Shown in pieces: positions 28,335-37,508 of a stretch of 64,000 nucleotides of DNA (positions are counted from its first letter, which is position 1; each line of letters opens with the position of its first letter). The notes under the pieces are model-generated. The model worked only from the letters and a program-made list of their open reading frames with translations. It searched no databases and was not told where the DNA came from. Origin of the DNA: VRUE01 sp963705635 (GTDB taxonomy: Bacteria > Actinomycetota > Thermoleophilia > Solirubrobacterales > 70-9); contig CAVPKH010000003.1 in NCBI GenBank assembly GCA_963705635.1, forward strand, positions 62,001 through 126,000, read 5' to 3'. Position numbers and translations under genes: made by a program.

Positions 28335-29860
28335 GCGAGCAGCTCCTCCACGGCGGCACGCACCTTAGCCGGATCGACCAGCTCCCCCACCCGGGGTGCC
28401 CCCGGCTCGGTGAGGAGGACGAAGCCGACGCCGGCCGCGGTGCGCTTCTTGTCGCGCTCCAGGGCGGCGAGCGTCTCGCCGACGTCGATGGACGGGTCGA
28501 GGGTCACCGGCAGGTCGTGGCGGCGCAGGATCGACTCGACCTCGTCGCGCAGCTCCGCGGCCCCGGAGAGCCGCAGGGCCGCCAGCAGGCCGAGGCCAAT
28601 CGCCTCGCCGTGGCGGTAGCGGGCGTAGCCGCTGGCCGCCTCGATCGCGTGGCCGACGGTGTGGCCGAGGTTGAGCACCGCCCGCCGTCCCGCGTCGCGC
28701 TCGTCGGCGGCGACGACCTCGCACTTGTAGCGGGCGCAGGCGAAGACGAGGTCGGCGACGGAGGCGGGATCGAGCGAATCGAGCGCCCGCGCGCGCTGCC
28801 AGAGCTCGCCGCCGGCGAGCAGCCCCGTCTTCAGCAGCTCGACGAAGCCGGCAGCCAGCTCCTCCGACGGCAGGCTAGCGAGGGTCGCGGTGTCGGCGAT
28901 AACCGCTGCCGGCAGCTGGTAGGCGCCGGCGTAGTTCTTGCCCTCCGCCAGGTCGACGCCGGTCTTGCCGCCGTAGGCGGAGTCAACCTGGGCGACCAGG
29001 GTGGTCGGCACCTGGATCACCGCGACGCCGCGCTGGTACAGGTGGGCGCAGAAGCCGGCCAGGTCGCCGACGACGCCGCCGCCGAGCGCGATCACGTGGT
29101 CTTCCCTGGTCATCCCGCAACGCGCCAGATCGCGCAGCACCCGCTCGGCCTCGGCCATCGTCTTTGCCGACTCGCCGGGCTCGACCTCGACCCGGGCAGC
29201 AAGCGGCTCGAGCCGCTCGGCGTAGAGCGCTCCGACGGAGCTGTCGGTGACGCAGAAGCGCCGCCCCGGCAGCGGCCACGGCCCGGTCCCGAGCAGGCCC
29301 GGGCCGACGAAGACCGGGTACTCGCCGGAGGCGCTTTCCGCCCAGAGCATCCTCGTCCCGGCGGGCAGCTCGGTGAGCGCCAGCAGCGAAGGCATCGCCC
29401 TGCCAACCATGCCGCGGTCCCCCGCGGGCAGGATCGCGTCGGCGAGCGGCTCGTACAGCGAGAGCCGCTGCTCAAGCAGGCGCTCCACGTCCTCGGCGCT
29501 GGTGGCGAGCGGGCGGTTGCTGCGGGAGATCCGCTGCCAAGCCTGCCTCGCTTCGACCTGGAGCCAGACGACGACGTGGCGAGCGAGGGCCCCGCGCACC
29601 CGCTCGGAGAGCACGCTGCCGCCGCCGAGGGCGATCGCCCCGCCATCCGCCCGCTCCAGCAGCGAGCCGATCACCTCGGCCTCGCGAGCCCGAAAGGCCG
29701 CCTCGCCGTCGCGCTCAAACGCCCGCTCGATCGGCATTCCCAATGCCTTCTCCATCAGCTCGTCGGCCTCGGACGTCGCCAGGCCCGCCTCGCGCGCGGC
29801 GGCGAGCGCGGCGCTCTTGCCGGCGCCCATGAAGCCGATGAAGACCAGGGCGGGCTTCAC
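28331..29860 (-). CDS. aroKB: Shikimate kinase - 3-dehydroquinate synthase fusion
   Basis: One 509-aa chain carries two shikimate-pathway enzymes. Residues 1-165 are AroK, with P-loop GFMGAGKS (9-16), SEADELME and IALGGGSVL. Residues about 180-509 are AroB, with HVIALGGGVVGDLAGFCAHLYQRG, PTTLVAQVDSAYGGKTGVDL, FVELLKTGLLAG and the metal-binding LNLGHTVGHAIEAASGY and HGEAIGLGL. Both active sites look intact. Fusion puts step five and step two in fixed ratio. It lies between aroC (1-nt spacing) and aroQ (4-nt overlap). Such fusions are known in some actinobacteria. Confidence 0.95.
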   Translation of the reverse strand: MKPALVFIGFMGAGKSAALAAAREAGLATSEADELMEKALGMPIERAFERDGEAAFRAREAEVIGSLLERADGGAIALGGGSVLSERVRGALARHVVVWLQVEARQAWQRISRSNRPLATSAEDVERLLEQRLSLYEPLADAILPAGDRGMVGRAMPSLLALTELPAGTRMLWAESASGEYPVFVGPGLLGTGPWPLPGRRFCVTDSSVGALYAERLEPLAARVEVEPGESAKTMAEAERVLRDLARCGMTREDHVIALGGGVVGDLAGFCAHLYQRGVAVIQVPTTLVAQVDSAYGGKTGVDLAEGKNYAGAYQLPAAVIADTATLASLPSEELAAGFVELLKTGLLAGGELWQRARALDSLDPASVADLVFACARYKCEVVAADERDAGRRAVLNLGHTVGHAIEAASGYARYRHGEAIGLGLLAALRLSGAAELRDEVESILRRHDLPVTLDPSIDVGETLAALERDKKRTAAGVGFVLLTEPGAPRVGELVDPAKVRAAVEELLA

Positions 29861-29861
29861 C

Positions 29862-31028
29862 TCAGCCCCGGAAGTCGATGCGGCGCTTGTACGCCTCGAC
29901 GGCCGCGAGCACGTCGTCGATGTGATCGCCGCCGAACTTCTCCCGGTAGCAGCGGGCCAGGGTCAAGCAGACCATCGCCTCGCCGACGACGGCGGCTGCC
30001 GGCACGACGGTCGAGTCGGTGCGCTCGCGCAGCGCCTGGGCCGGCTCCTTGGTCTCGGTGTCGACTGAACGCAGCGGCTTGGTCAGGGTCGAGATCGGCT
30101 TGATCGCGGCCCGGACCGAGAGCGGCAGGCCGTTGGTCATGCCGCCCTCGACGCCGCCGGCGTGGTTGGTCTCGCGGAAGTAGCCGCGCTCGGGCGAGTG
30201 GAAGATCTCATCGTGGGCCTCGGAGCCGGGGCGGCCGGCTACGTCCCAGGCTTCGCCGATCGAGACCCCCTTGACCGACTGGATCGAGGCGACGGCGCCA
30301 GCGAGCCGCCCGTCGAGCCGGTCTTCCCAGGAGACGTGCGATCCGAGACCGGGAACGAGGCCGAAGACGAGCACCTCGAAGGTGCCGCCGAGGCTCTCGT
30401 TGGCCTTGCGCAGGCGGTTGATCTCGGCGACCATCGCCGCGCTTGCCTCGGGGTCGAGGCAGCGGACGGGGTCGTCGTCGACGCCAGCGAAATCCTCTGG
30501 GCCGAGATCGGGCCGCTCCGGCGCCCGCACCGAGGCGATCTGGGTGACGTGGCTGCGGACGTCAACGCCGAGGGCGCTGAGGAAGCCGCGGGCGACCGAG
30601 CCGGCCGCGACGCGCGCTGCCGTCTCGCGGGCGCTGGCGCGCTCGAGCACGTTGCGGATGTCGTCGTGGCCGTACTTCTGGGCGCCGACCAGGTCGGCGT
30701 GGCCGGGCCGCGGCAGGTGCACCTCGTCGACCTCGGCCTCGACCGGCCAGGGGTTCATCCGCTCCTCCCAGTTGGCGTAGTCGCGGTTGGCGACGAGGAC
30801 GGCGATCGGGCTGCCAAGGGTGCGCCCGTGGCGCAGGCCGGAGCGGATCTCAACCGTGTCCGTCTCGATCTTCATCCGCCCGCCGCGGCCGTGGCCGAGC
30901 TGGCGCCGCGCCATGTCGCGGTCGAGGGCCTCGCGCTCCAGCGCGAGCCCAGCGGGCATCCCCTCAACGATCGCAACGAGCCCAGGCCCATGCGACTCCC
31001 CCGCCGTAACAAACCGAAAGCCACTCAT
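29862..31028 (-). CDS. aroC: Chorismate synthase
   Basis: AroC makes chorismate from EPSP using reduced FMN. The 388-aa protein shows all the signatures: FRFVTAGESHGPGLVAIVEGMPAG, RRQLGHGRGGRMKIETD, RPGHADLVGAQKYGHDDIRNVLERASARETAARVA, and EGGMTNGLPLSVRAAIKPI near the end. The ATG at 31028 follows a long hairpin after aroE. It is complete with no disruption. Confidence 0.97.
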   Translation of the reverse strand: MSGFRFVTAGESHGPGLVAIVEGMPAGLALEREALDRDMARRQLGHGRGGRMKIETDTVEIRSGLRHGRTLGSPIAVLVANRDYANWEERMNPWPVEAEVDEVHLPRPGHADLVGAQKYGHDDIRNVLERASARETAARVAAGSVARGFLSALGVDVRSHVTQIASVRAPERPDLGPEDFAGVDDDPVRCLDPEASAAMVAEINRLRKANESLGGTFEVLVFGLVPGLGSHVSWEDRLDGRLAGAVASIQSVKGVSIGEAWDVAGRPGSEAHDEIFHSPERGYFRETNHAGGVEGGMTNGLPLSVRAAIKPISTLTKPLRSVDTETKEPAQALRERTDSTVVPAAAVVGEAMVCLTLARCYREKFGGDHIDDVLAAVEAYKRRIDFRG

Positions 31029-31048
31029 GGCCGCAAGGCTATCGGCGA

Positions 31049-31100
31049 CGCCGAGTGGTCAGTTGGCACGCCTATGGCCGGCATAGCTGACCACTCGGCG
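31049..31100 (-). terminator. Perfect 14-bp hairpin directly after aroE
   Basis: CGCCGAGTGGTCAG (31049-31062) pairs perfectly with 31087-31100, and the loop contains a second palindrome CTATG-GCCGG-CATAG. It starts 2 nt after the aroE stop and ends about 20 nt before the aroC start. There is no T-tract, so it may partially attenuate or process the transcript inside an otherwise continuous gene run. Confidence 0.5.
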
Positions 31101-31101
31101 A

Positions 31102-31893
31102 TCAGCTGCGGGCGGCGGTGCGCATTGTGTTGAGGGGGGCGGGGCGGCCGGTCCAGATTTGGAGGGATAGGGCGCCCTGCTGGACCAGGACCTCGACGCC
31201 GTCGACGACGGCTGCACCGGCCGTCTCGGCTGCGCCCAGGAGCGCCGTTGGCTCGCTCCCGTAGACCATGTCGACGACGGTTTGACCGGCGGAGAAGCCG
31301 TCGATGCGCAGCGGCAGCTCCGCAAAGGGGTCCTCGCCGGCCAGGCCGACAGCGGTCGAGTTGACGATCAGCTCGTACGTCGACTGGTCGGGATCGGTGG
31401 TCGGCTCACCCCCCAGCTCCTCGCAGAGGTGGCGCGAGCGCAGCTCGGTGCGGTTCCAGACCGCGACCTCCGCTCCCTCGCGTGCAAGCGCCCAGACAAC
31501 CGCCCGGGCAGCGCCCCCCGCGCCCAGCACCAGGGCCCTCTTGCCCGCGGGCGACGCCGGCAGGGCGCGCAGCAATCCGTCGGCGTCGGTGTTCTCGGCG
31601 CGGACCTCGCCGGCCGCGAAGATCAGCGTGTTGGCGGCGCCGATCTCACGCGCGGTCTCCGATAGCTCGTCGGCGAGGGAAAGGGCGGCGCCCTTGTGGG
31701 GGACCGTGACGTTGGCGCCGGCGAAGCCCTCGGCCTCCATCGCCCCCACCCGGGCCTCGAAGGCGTCGGGGCCAACCTCGATCGCCTCGTAGCTCCAGGC
31801 GTCACCCAGCCCGAGCTCGGCCAACGCCGCGTTTTGCATTGCCGGCGAGCGAGAGTGACCGACGGGATATCCGAGGACGGCGAGGCGCGGCAC
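31102..31893 (-). CDS. aroE: Shikimate dehydrogenase
   Basis: AroE reduces 3-dehydroshikimate with NADPH. A GTG start at 31893, just after the mltG stop, gives VPRLAVLGYPVGHSRSPAMQNAAL, the canonical N-terminus; a longer reading to 32010 would overlap mltG. The catalytic Lys/Asp motifs are ANVTVPHKGAAL and ENTDADGLLRAL, and the NADP motif is ALVLGAGGAARAVVWAL. About 263 aa, normal length. The final motif QQGALSLQIWTGRPAP matches the family C-terminus. Confidence 0.94.
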   Translation of the reverse strand: MPRLAVLGYPVGHSRSPAMQNAALAELGLGDAWSYEAIEVGPDAFEARVGAMEAEGFAGANVTVPHKGAALSLADELSETAREIGAANTLIFAAGEVRAENTDADGLLRALPASPAGKRALVLGAGGAARAVVWALAREGAEVAVWNRTELRSRHLCEELGGEPTTDPDQSTYELIVNSTAVGLAGEDPFAELPLRIDGFSAGQTVVDMVYGSEPTALLGAAETAGAAVVDGVEVLVQQGALSLQIWTGRPAPLNTMRTAARS

Positions 31894-31895
31894 GG

Positions 31896-32972
31896 CTATT
31901 CCCCGCAGCTGTCCGGCGAGTTGCCGCCGGCCGCTTCGCGGGCCGAGTTGTAGCGTTCGACGTCGGCGTTGAATTCCGCTTCGGTCGACGAGAAGGCGAG
32001 CTTGTTGCACGCCCCCGGCTCGACCACGTAGAAGAGGTAGTCGACCTTGGCCGGGTGAGCGGCGGCTTCGATCGAGGCGAGGCCAGGGCTGTCGATCGGG
32101 CCCGGCGGCAGGCCCGCGTTGGTGCGGGTGTTGTAGGGAGAGTCGACCGCCAGCTCGGATTCGGTCAGCGGCCGCGTGTAGTTGCCGGTGGCGAAGCGCG
32201 TCGTCGCGTCTATCCCCAGCGGCATCCCGTCGTGCAGGCGGTTGTAGATCACCGCCGCGACCAGCTTGCGCTGGCTGTCCAGCCCCGCCTCGCGCTCGAC
32301 CATCGAGGCGATCGTGACCACGTCGTAGACCGTCAGGTTCTTGGATCGGGCGTAGCCCATCTTCACGCCCGCGATCCGGCGCTTGAAGTCTTCGAGCTGG
32401 AGCTGGACGAGGTCGGCGGCCCTGGCGTGCTTCTCGAGCTCGAAGGTGTCGGGAAAGAGGAAGCCCTCCAGGTCCTTGGCGCCCTCGCCGCCGTACTTGG
32501 CCGGCTTGAGGTACTTGGAGCGCACGCTTGCCTTCTCGTAGCTGCCCCGCAGGCCCTCCTGCTTGGCGACTTCCGCCGCCTGCGCGCGGCTGTAGCCCTC
32601 CGGGATCGTCACCGTGATCGTCCGCACCACGACCGGCGGCGGTGGCGTGCTGCGGTGGAAGTGGCGGTAGGCAAGGGCCGCGATCGCGGCGACGCCGAGG
32701 AAGATGATGCCGAGGGCAAAGGCGATGCCCAGCCGGCGACGGCCCGAGTGGGCGGGCTTCGACTGCTTGTCCTTGCGGGGAGGCGGCGCAGGGGCCGCTG
32801 GCGGCAGGGGAGGTGGGTCAGCCGGCGGCCGCGGAGGCGCCGCGGCGGCGGTCTTCTTGCCCGAGCCCTTCGCCTCGCGCTTGCGGCGTCGCTCTTCCCG
32901 TTCGCGGCGGCGCTCCTCGCGCTCGGCCGCTTCCGGATCGTCGAGCGGATCCGCGAATGGCTCGTCAGTCAT
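31896..32972 (-). CDS. mltG: Endolytic murein transglycosylase MltG
   Basis: MltG cuts nascent glycan strands in the membrane. A highly charged cytoplasmic tail (about 1-80: EREERRREREERRRKREAKG, then proline-rich) precedes one membrane helix (RRRLGIAFALGIIFLGVAAIAALAY) and a LysM-like region (ITVTIPEGYSRAQAAEV). The YceG catalytic domain contains EGFLFPDTFEL and ASMVEREAG, with the catalytic Glu, then AAVIYNRLHDGMPLGIDAT and YNTRTNAGLPPGPIDSPG. It ends with two Cys. It overlaps ruvX by 8 nt. Confidence 0.93.
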   Translation of the reverse strand: MTDEPFADPLDDPEAAEREERRREREERRRKREAKGSGKKTAAAAPPRPPADPPPLPPAAPAPPPRKDKQSKPAHSGRRRLGIAFALGIIFLGVAAIAALAYRHFHRSTPPPPVVVRTITVTIPEGYSRAQAAEVAKQEGLRGSYEKASVRSKYLKPAKYGGEGAKDLEGFLFPDTFELEKHARAADLVQLQLEDFKRRIAGVKMGYARSKNLTVYDVVTIASMVEREAGLDSQRKLVAAVIYNRLHDGMPLGIDATTRFATGNYTRPLTESELAVDSPYNTRTNAGLPPGPIDSPGLASIEAAAHPAKVDYLFYVVEPGACNKLAFSSTEAEFNADVERYNSAREAAGGNSPDSCGE

Positions 32973-33369
32973 CGTCGCCCTCGTCGATCGCAGCGCGACC
33001 CGCGAGGTAAGCCTGGAGCAGGTGCGCGGCGGCGAGCGAATCCGGCGCCGCCGCGGCCCCTTCGCGTTTGCTCGCCTCGGCCATCCGCGTCGTCAGCCGC
33101 TCGTCGTAGGCCTCCACCGGGATCTCGAGGATCGCTTCCAGCTCCTTGCAGAAGGCGCGCACGATCGCCGCCTGGCTGCCTTCCTCGCCGCTGAGGTGCA
33201 GCGGCAGGCCAACGACTACACGCTCGACCTCATGCTTGGCGACGAGGTTCGCAACCGCGCGAGCCTGCGGTGGTTCGATCACCGGCAACGGCGTCGCCAG
33301 GGTGCCGCTCGGATCCGAGATCGCGCAGCCGATCCGAGCGGTTCCGTGGTCGAGGGCGAGGACTCGCAT
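32965..33369 (-). CDS. ruvX: RuvX/YqgF Holliday junction resolvase-like protein
   Basis: The 134-aa RNase H-fold protein has the N-terminal motif LALDHGTARIGCAISD (metal Asp) and VVVGLPLHLSGEEGSQAA with VEAYDERLTTRMAE. YqgF proteins act in pre-16S rRNA 5'-end processing and possibly in recombination. It sits 4 nt after alaS and overlaps mltG, the standard alaS-ruvX-mltG arrangement. Confidence 0.92.
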   Translation of the reverse strand: MRVLALDHGTARIGCAISDPSGTLATPLPVIEPPQARAVANLVAKHEVERVVVGLPLHLSGEEGSQAAIVRAFCKELEAILEIPVEAYDERLTTRMAEASKREGAAAAPDSLAAAHLLQAYLAGRAAIDEGDDD

Positions 33370-33372
33370 CGG

Positions 33373-35997
33373 CTATACGGCCTTCGCCTCGATCGCCGCC
33401 CGCGCCGCCGCCAGCGCCTCGTCGAGCTTGGCGGCGTCCTTGCCCCCGGCCTGCGCCATGTCGTCGCGCCCACCACCGCCACCGCCGACGATCGGCGCCG
33501 CCTCGCGGACGACCGCGGCCGCGGAGATGCCCCGCGCCATAGCGCCCTTGGAGACGAGGACGACAAGCGCGACCTTGCTGCCCTCCGCCCCGCCGAGGAC
33601 CACGGCCGAATCACCGCCAAGCTTGGACTGGACGCGGTTGGCCAGCTCGAGCAGCTGCTTCTGGTCGGCCAGCGGCGCCCGGGCGGCGACCAGCCTGACG
33701 CCGTTCAGATCGGCGGCTTCGCCAACCAGCCGCTCCGCCTCGTCGCCGAGCAGCTGCTTCTGCGCCTGCTCCGCTCCCTTGCCGGCCTCGTGCAGCCGCT
33801 CGGCGGCCCGGCGGGCCCCGGTCAGCGGGTCCTGCGCCGAGCCGAGCAGCTCGCCAACCTCGCCCAGCTGGCGCTCGCGCTCGCGGAACCAGTCGATCGC
33901 GGCTGGGCCGCTGAGCGCCTCGATCCGGCGCACGTTGGCGGCGCTGGAGCTCTCGGAGACGATCTTGAAGATGCCGACCTCGGCGGTGTTGGCGACGTGG
34001 GTGCCGCCGCAGAGCTCACGCGAGACGTCGTCGACTTCAACCATGCGCACCCACTCGCCGTACTTCTCGCCGAAGAGGGCCATCGCCCCCAGGCGCTCGG
34101 CCTCCGCTCGCTCCATCTCGAGCCAGCGCACCGGGCGGCTCGCCTTGATCCACCCGTTGACCCGGTCCTCGACCGCGCGCAGGTCCTCGCCGCCGAGCCC
34201 CTGGCCGTGGGTGAAGTCGAAGCGCAGCTTGTCGGGACGCACGGCGGAGCCGGCCTGGCGCACGTGGGTGCCGAGCCGCTCGCGCAGCGCCGCGTGCAGG
34301 AGGTGTGTGGCGGTGTGGTTGCGCATCGTCGCGTGGCGGGCCTCGCGGTCCACCTCCGCCTCGACGGCGGTTTCGGGATCGAGGTCGCCGCTCCCCGGCT
34401 CGACCTCGAGCGCCTGGTCGTCGCCGACACGGTAGACGTCGACCACGCGCGCCTCACCGCCCTCCCAGCGCAGCAGGCCGGAGTCGGCGACCTGGCCGCC
34501 GCCCTCGGCGTAGAAGGGGCTCTCCTCGAGCTTGACCAGGGCATGGCCATCGCCGACCTCGACTGCCGCCAGGCCGGTGGTCGCCCGCAGCGTCTCGTAG
34601 CCGACGAAGCGGGTCGGCGCGGCGGCGCCAGCGAAGGCGATCACGCGCTCGTGGCGGTCCTCAGAGCCGTGGGCCGTGGCGGCGCCCGTGCGGGCCCGCT
34701 GGCGCTGCTCCTCCATCAGCTCCTCGAAGCCACCGTCGTCGACCGAGAGGCCCTGCTCGGCAACAAGCTCCTTGGTCAGGTCGTAGGGGAAGCCGTAGGT
34801 GTCGTGGAGCTTGAAGGCAGCGGCGGCGTCGATCCAGGAGGTCTCCGATTCGCGGGCGCCGGCGACCAGCTGCTCGAGCAGCTCGGTGCCGCGCTCCAGA
34901 GTGCGGCCGAAGCTCTCCTCCTCGTCGCCAACCCAGCGGGCGATCGTCTCGCGCTCGGCGCCCAGCTCCGGATAGGCCTCGCCCATGACCTCGATCGTGC
35001 GCTCGACGAAGCGGCCCAGCCAGGGCGCCTCGAGGCCAAGCGTGCGACCGCGGTGGATCGCCCGCCGCATGATCCGGCGCAGGATGTAGCCACGGTCCTC
35101 GTTCGAGGGGACGACGCCGTCGGCGATCAGGAAGGCAGCGCCGCGCGAATGGTCGGCGATGATCCGCATCGCCCGCGTGACGGCGCCATCCTCGCCGTAG
35201 GAACGGCCTGACATCTCCTCGGCGAGGTCGATCAGCGGCCGCACCAGATCGGTCTCGTAGACCGAGGGGACGTCCTGCAGGATCGCCGCCATCCGGTCCA
35301 GCCCCATGCCGGTATCGATGTTGCGCATCGGCAACTCGGTCAGCGAGCCGTCGGCGCCGAGGTCGTAGGTCATAAAGACGTGGTTCCAGAACTCGAGGAA
35401 GCGGTCGGTCTCGTCGCCGGGCCGCTCGCCGGCGGCGCCGAAATCCTCGCCGCGGTCGAGGTAGAGCTCCGAGCAGGGCCCGCAGGGCCCGGTCGGCCCG
35501 CCCTGCCAGAAGTTGTCCTCGCGGCCGAGTCGGACGATGCGCTCGTCCGGGACCCCGACGCCGCGCCAGATCGCGATCGCCTCCTCATCCGGGCCGAGGC
35601 CCAGCTCCTCGTCGCCGCCGAAGACGGTGACCCAGATCCGCTCGGGGTCCATGCCGAAGCCCTCGGTCGAGAGCTCCCAGCCCCAGGGGATCGACTCGGC
35701 CTTGAAATAGTCGCCGAAGCTCCAGTTGCCGAGCATCTCGAAGAAGGTCAGGTGGCGGGCGGTCTTGCCGACCTCCTCGATGTCAGTCGTGCGGAAGCAC
35801 TTCTGCACGTCGGTGAGGCGCGGCGCCGGTGGCCGCTCCCGGCCGAGGAAATACGGCTTGAACGGCTGCATCCCGGCGGTGGTGAGCAGGACCGATGGGT
35901 CGTGCACCGAGGGCACCAGCGAGGCCGAGGGCACGATCTTGTGCCCTCGCTCCTCGAAGAAGGAAAGGTAGGTCTGGCGGATCTCGCTGGCCTTCAT
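33373..35997 (-). CDS. alaS: Alanyl-tRNA synthetase
   Basis: AlaRS charges tRNA-Ala and edits Ser/Gly. The 874-aa protein has the class II core (FFEERGHKIVPSASLVP, DVQKCFRTTDIEEVGKTARHLTFFEMLGNWSFGDYFK and GMGLDRMAAIL). The editing domain metal motif is HTATHLLHAALRERLG with the distal CGGTHVANTAEVG. The C-Ala domain ends with a glycine-rich GGGGGGRDDMAQAGG. All parts are intact and continuous. Confidence 0.97.
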   Translation of the reverse strand: MKASEIRQTYLSFFEERGHKIVPSASLVPSVHDPSVLLTTAGMQPFKPYFLGRERPPAPRLTDVQKCFRTTDIEEVGKTARHLTFFEMLGNWSFGDYFKAESIPWGWELSTEGFGMDPERIWVTVFGGDEELGLGPDEEAIAIWRGVGVPDERIVRLGREDNFWQGGPTGPCGPCSELYLDRGEDFGAAGERPGDETDRFLEFWNHVFMTYDLGADGSLTELPMRNIDTGMGLDRMAAILQDVPSVYETDLVRPLIDLAEEMSGRSYGEDGAVTRAMRIIADHSRGAAFLIADGVVPSNEDRGYILRRIMRRAIHRGRTLGLEAPWLGRFVERTIEVMGEAYPELGAERETIARWVGDEEESFGRTLERGTELLEQLVAGARESETSWIDAAAAFKLHDTYGFPYDLTKELVAEQGLSVDDGGFEELMEEQRQRARTGAATAHGSEDRHERVIAFAGAAAPTRFVGYETLRATTGLAAVEVGDGHALVKLEESPFYAEGGGQVADSGLLRWEGGEARVVDVYRVGDDQALEVEPGSGDLDPETAVEAEVDREARHATMRNHTATHLLHAALRERLGTHVRQAGSAVRPDKLRFDFTHGQGLGGEDLRAVEDRVNGWIKASRPVRWLEMERAEAERLGAMALFGEKYGEWVRMVEVDDVSRELCGGTHVANTAEVGIFKIVSESSSAANVRRIEALSGPAAIDWFRERERQLGEVGELLGSAQDPLTGARRAAERLHEAGKGAEQAQKQLLGDEAERLVGEAADLNGVRLVAARAPLADQKQLLELANRVQSKLGGDSAVVLGGAEGSKVALVVLVSKGAMARGISAAAVVREAAPIVGGGGGGRDDMAQAGGKDAAKLDEALAAARAAIEAKAV

Positions 35998-36036
35998 TGG
36001 GGAGAGCCTAAGGACTATCGACGGCGCCGGGCGGCG

Positions 36037-37485
36037 TCAGGCCGCGGCGACGATCCTGCCGTGGCCGACGATCGCCTCACCCGCCAGCAGCACGGCGGTC
36101 TGGCCCGGGGAGACACCGGCGAAGTCCTCGCCCAGCTCGACCTCGAGCTCGGCGTGGCGACCGGTCTCCGCGGTCGAGATCGCCGCCGGCACGAGGGGCG
36201 AGCGGTAGCGCAGCCGCACCGCGTCGACGCTGCCGACGTCGCGGTGCATGACCGCGTTGCGGAGGCGCACGGTCCGCGCCATCAGCTGCCGGCGCGGGCC
36301 GACCGTGACCGTGTTCGCGGCGGCGTCGGTGGCAAGCACGTAGAGCGGCTCATCGGCGCCGCCGCCGATGCCGCGTCGCTGGCCGACGGTGAAGTTGTGG
36401 TGGCCGCGGTGGCGGCCGATCGCCGCGCCGGAGCGATCGAGCAGATCGCCCTCGCGCTCGCCCAGGCCGCCGTGGCGGCGCAGGAAGTCCGCCTTGCCCT
36501 GGCCGGAGAGGAAACAGAGGTCCTGGCTCTCGGGCTTGCGGGCGACGGCGAGGCTGTGGCGGGCGGCGATCTCGCGCACTTCGGGCTTGGTCAGCTCGGT
36601 GAGCGGGAACCGCACCCGCTCGAGCAGCCCCGGCGGCAGCGCCGCGAGCATGTAGCTCTGGTCCTTGTTCTCGTCCGAGGCGGCAGCGAGCAGCGGGCCG
36701 TTGCCGTCCTCGACGATGCGCGCGTAGTGGCCGGTGACGAGGTGGGTGGCGCCGAGCCGCTCGGCCAGATCGACCATCGCCGCAATCCGCACCTCGCCGT
36801 TGCAGGCGATACAGGGATTGGGGGTGCTGCCGGCCGCGTAGCCGGAGACGAACTCGGCGACGACGCGGCGGCGGAACTCCTCCTCGAGGTCGAGCGTCAG
36901 GTGCGGGACGCCGAGCGAGAGCGCCAGCGCGCGCGCCCCCAACACCGCCTCGGGAGAGCAGCATGCCTTGGCCCCGTCGGTTTGCGGATCGGCCCAGAGC
37001 TTCAGCGTCACCCCGACGACCTCCGCCCCCCGCTCCCGTTCCAGCAGCGCCGCGACGGCGCTGTCGACGCCGCCCGACATCGCAACCAGCACCCGATCGC
37101 CGTTCGGCTGGGCCAGTCGCAGCGAGGACGCGGCCGCCTGCGCCAACCCCCGGTGCAGGGCATCGGCGGCAAGCTGCGCCGCGTGCCGCTTGGCCGGCGT
37201 CAGCCCGCCGATCGCCTCATCGACCTCGTCGATCCCGATCCGCGCCGCCTCGAGCACGGGCTCTCCGTCGACCATCTCGGCGACGGCCGCCGTCGCCGCC
37301 CGCGTCGCCCCGCAGCCCTCGGCGTCAAACGTCACCCGCGCGACGACCCCATCCTCGATGACGAGCGAAAGGCGAGCGAGGTCCCCGCAGGCGGCGCCCC
37401 CGGCGGCGCCGGTGAGCGCACCGTCCGCGGCCGGCCCGAGCCGGCTCTCGTCCCGCAGGTAGTGCTCAAACAGCTCCTGGCTCAT
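36037..37485 (-). CDS. mnmA: IscU/NifU-like scaffold domain fused to MnmA (tRNA 2-thiouridylase)
   Basis: Residues about 1-118 align with IscU/NifU_N Fe-S scaffold proteins: AACGDLARLSLVIEDGVV (Cys33, Asp35), DAEGCGATRAATAAVAEMV (Cys58) and LTPAKRHAAQLAADALH. In that last motif the third cluster-binding Cys (HC in IscU) is Ala102. Residues about 130-482 are MnmA, which thiolates U34 of tRNA: PP-loop SGGVDS (137-142), NPCIACN with catalytic Cys225, and QDLCF with Cys324. GHHNFTVGQRRGIGGG and a C-terminal barrel follow. Normal MnmA is about 360 aa, so the extra length is exactly the scaffold domain. The chain is continuous, ending about 40 nt before the alaS start. Confidence 0.93.
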   Translation of the reverse strand: MSQELFEHYLRDESRLGPAADGALTGAAGGAACGDLARLSLVIEDGVVARVTFDAEGCGATRAATAAVAEMVDGEPVLEAARIGIDEVDEAIGGLTPAKRHAAQLAADALHRGLAQAAASSLRLAQPNGDRVLVAMSGGVDSAVAALLERERGAEVVGVTLKLWADPQTDGAKACCSPEAVLGARALALSLGVPHLTLDLEEEFRRRVVAEFVSGYAAGSTPNPCIACNGEVRIAAMVDLAERLGATHLVTGHYARIVEDGNGPLLAAASDENKDQSYMLAALPPGLLERVRFPLTELTKPEVREIAARHSLAVARKPESQDLCFLSGQGKADFLRRHGGLGEREGDLLDRSGAAIGRHRGHHNFTVGQRRGIGGGADEPLYVLATDAAANTVTVGPRRQLMARTVRLRNAVMHRDVGSVDAVRLRYRSPLVPAAISTAETGRHAELEVELGEDFAGVSPGQTAVLLAGEAIVGHGRIVAAA

Positions 37486-37508
37486 TCGCTACAGAGTAGG
37501 GGCCTCAA

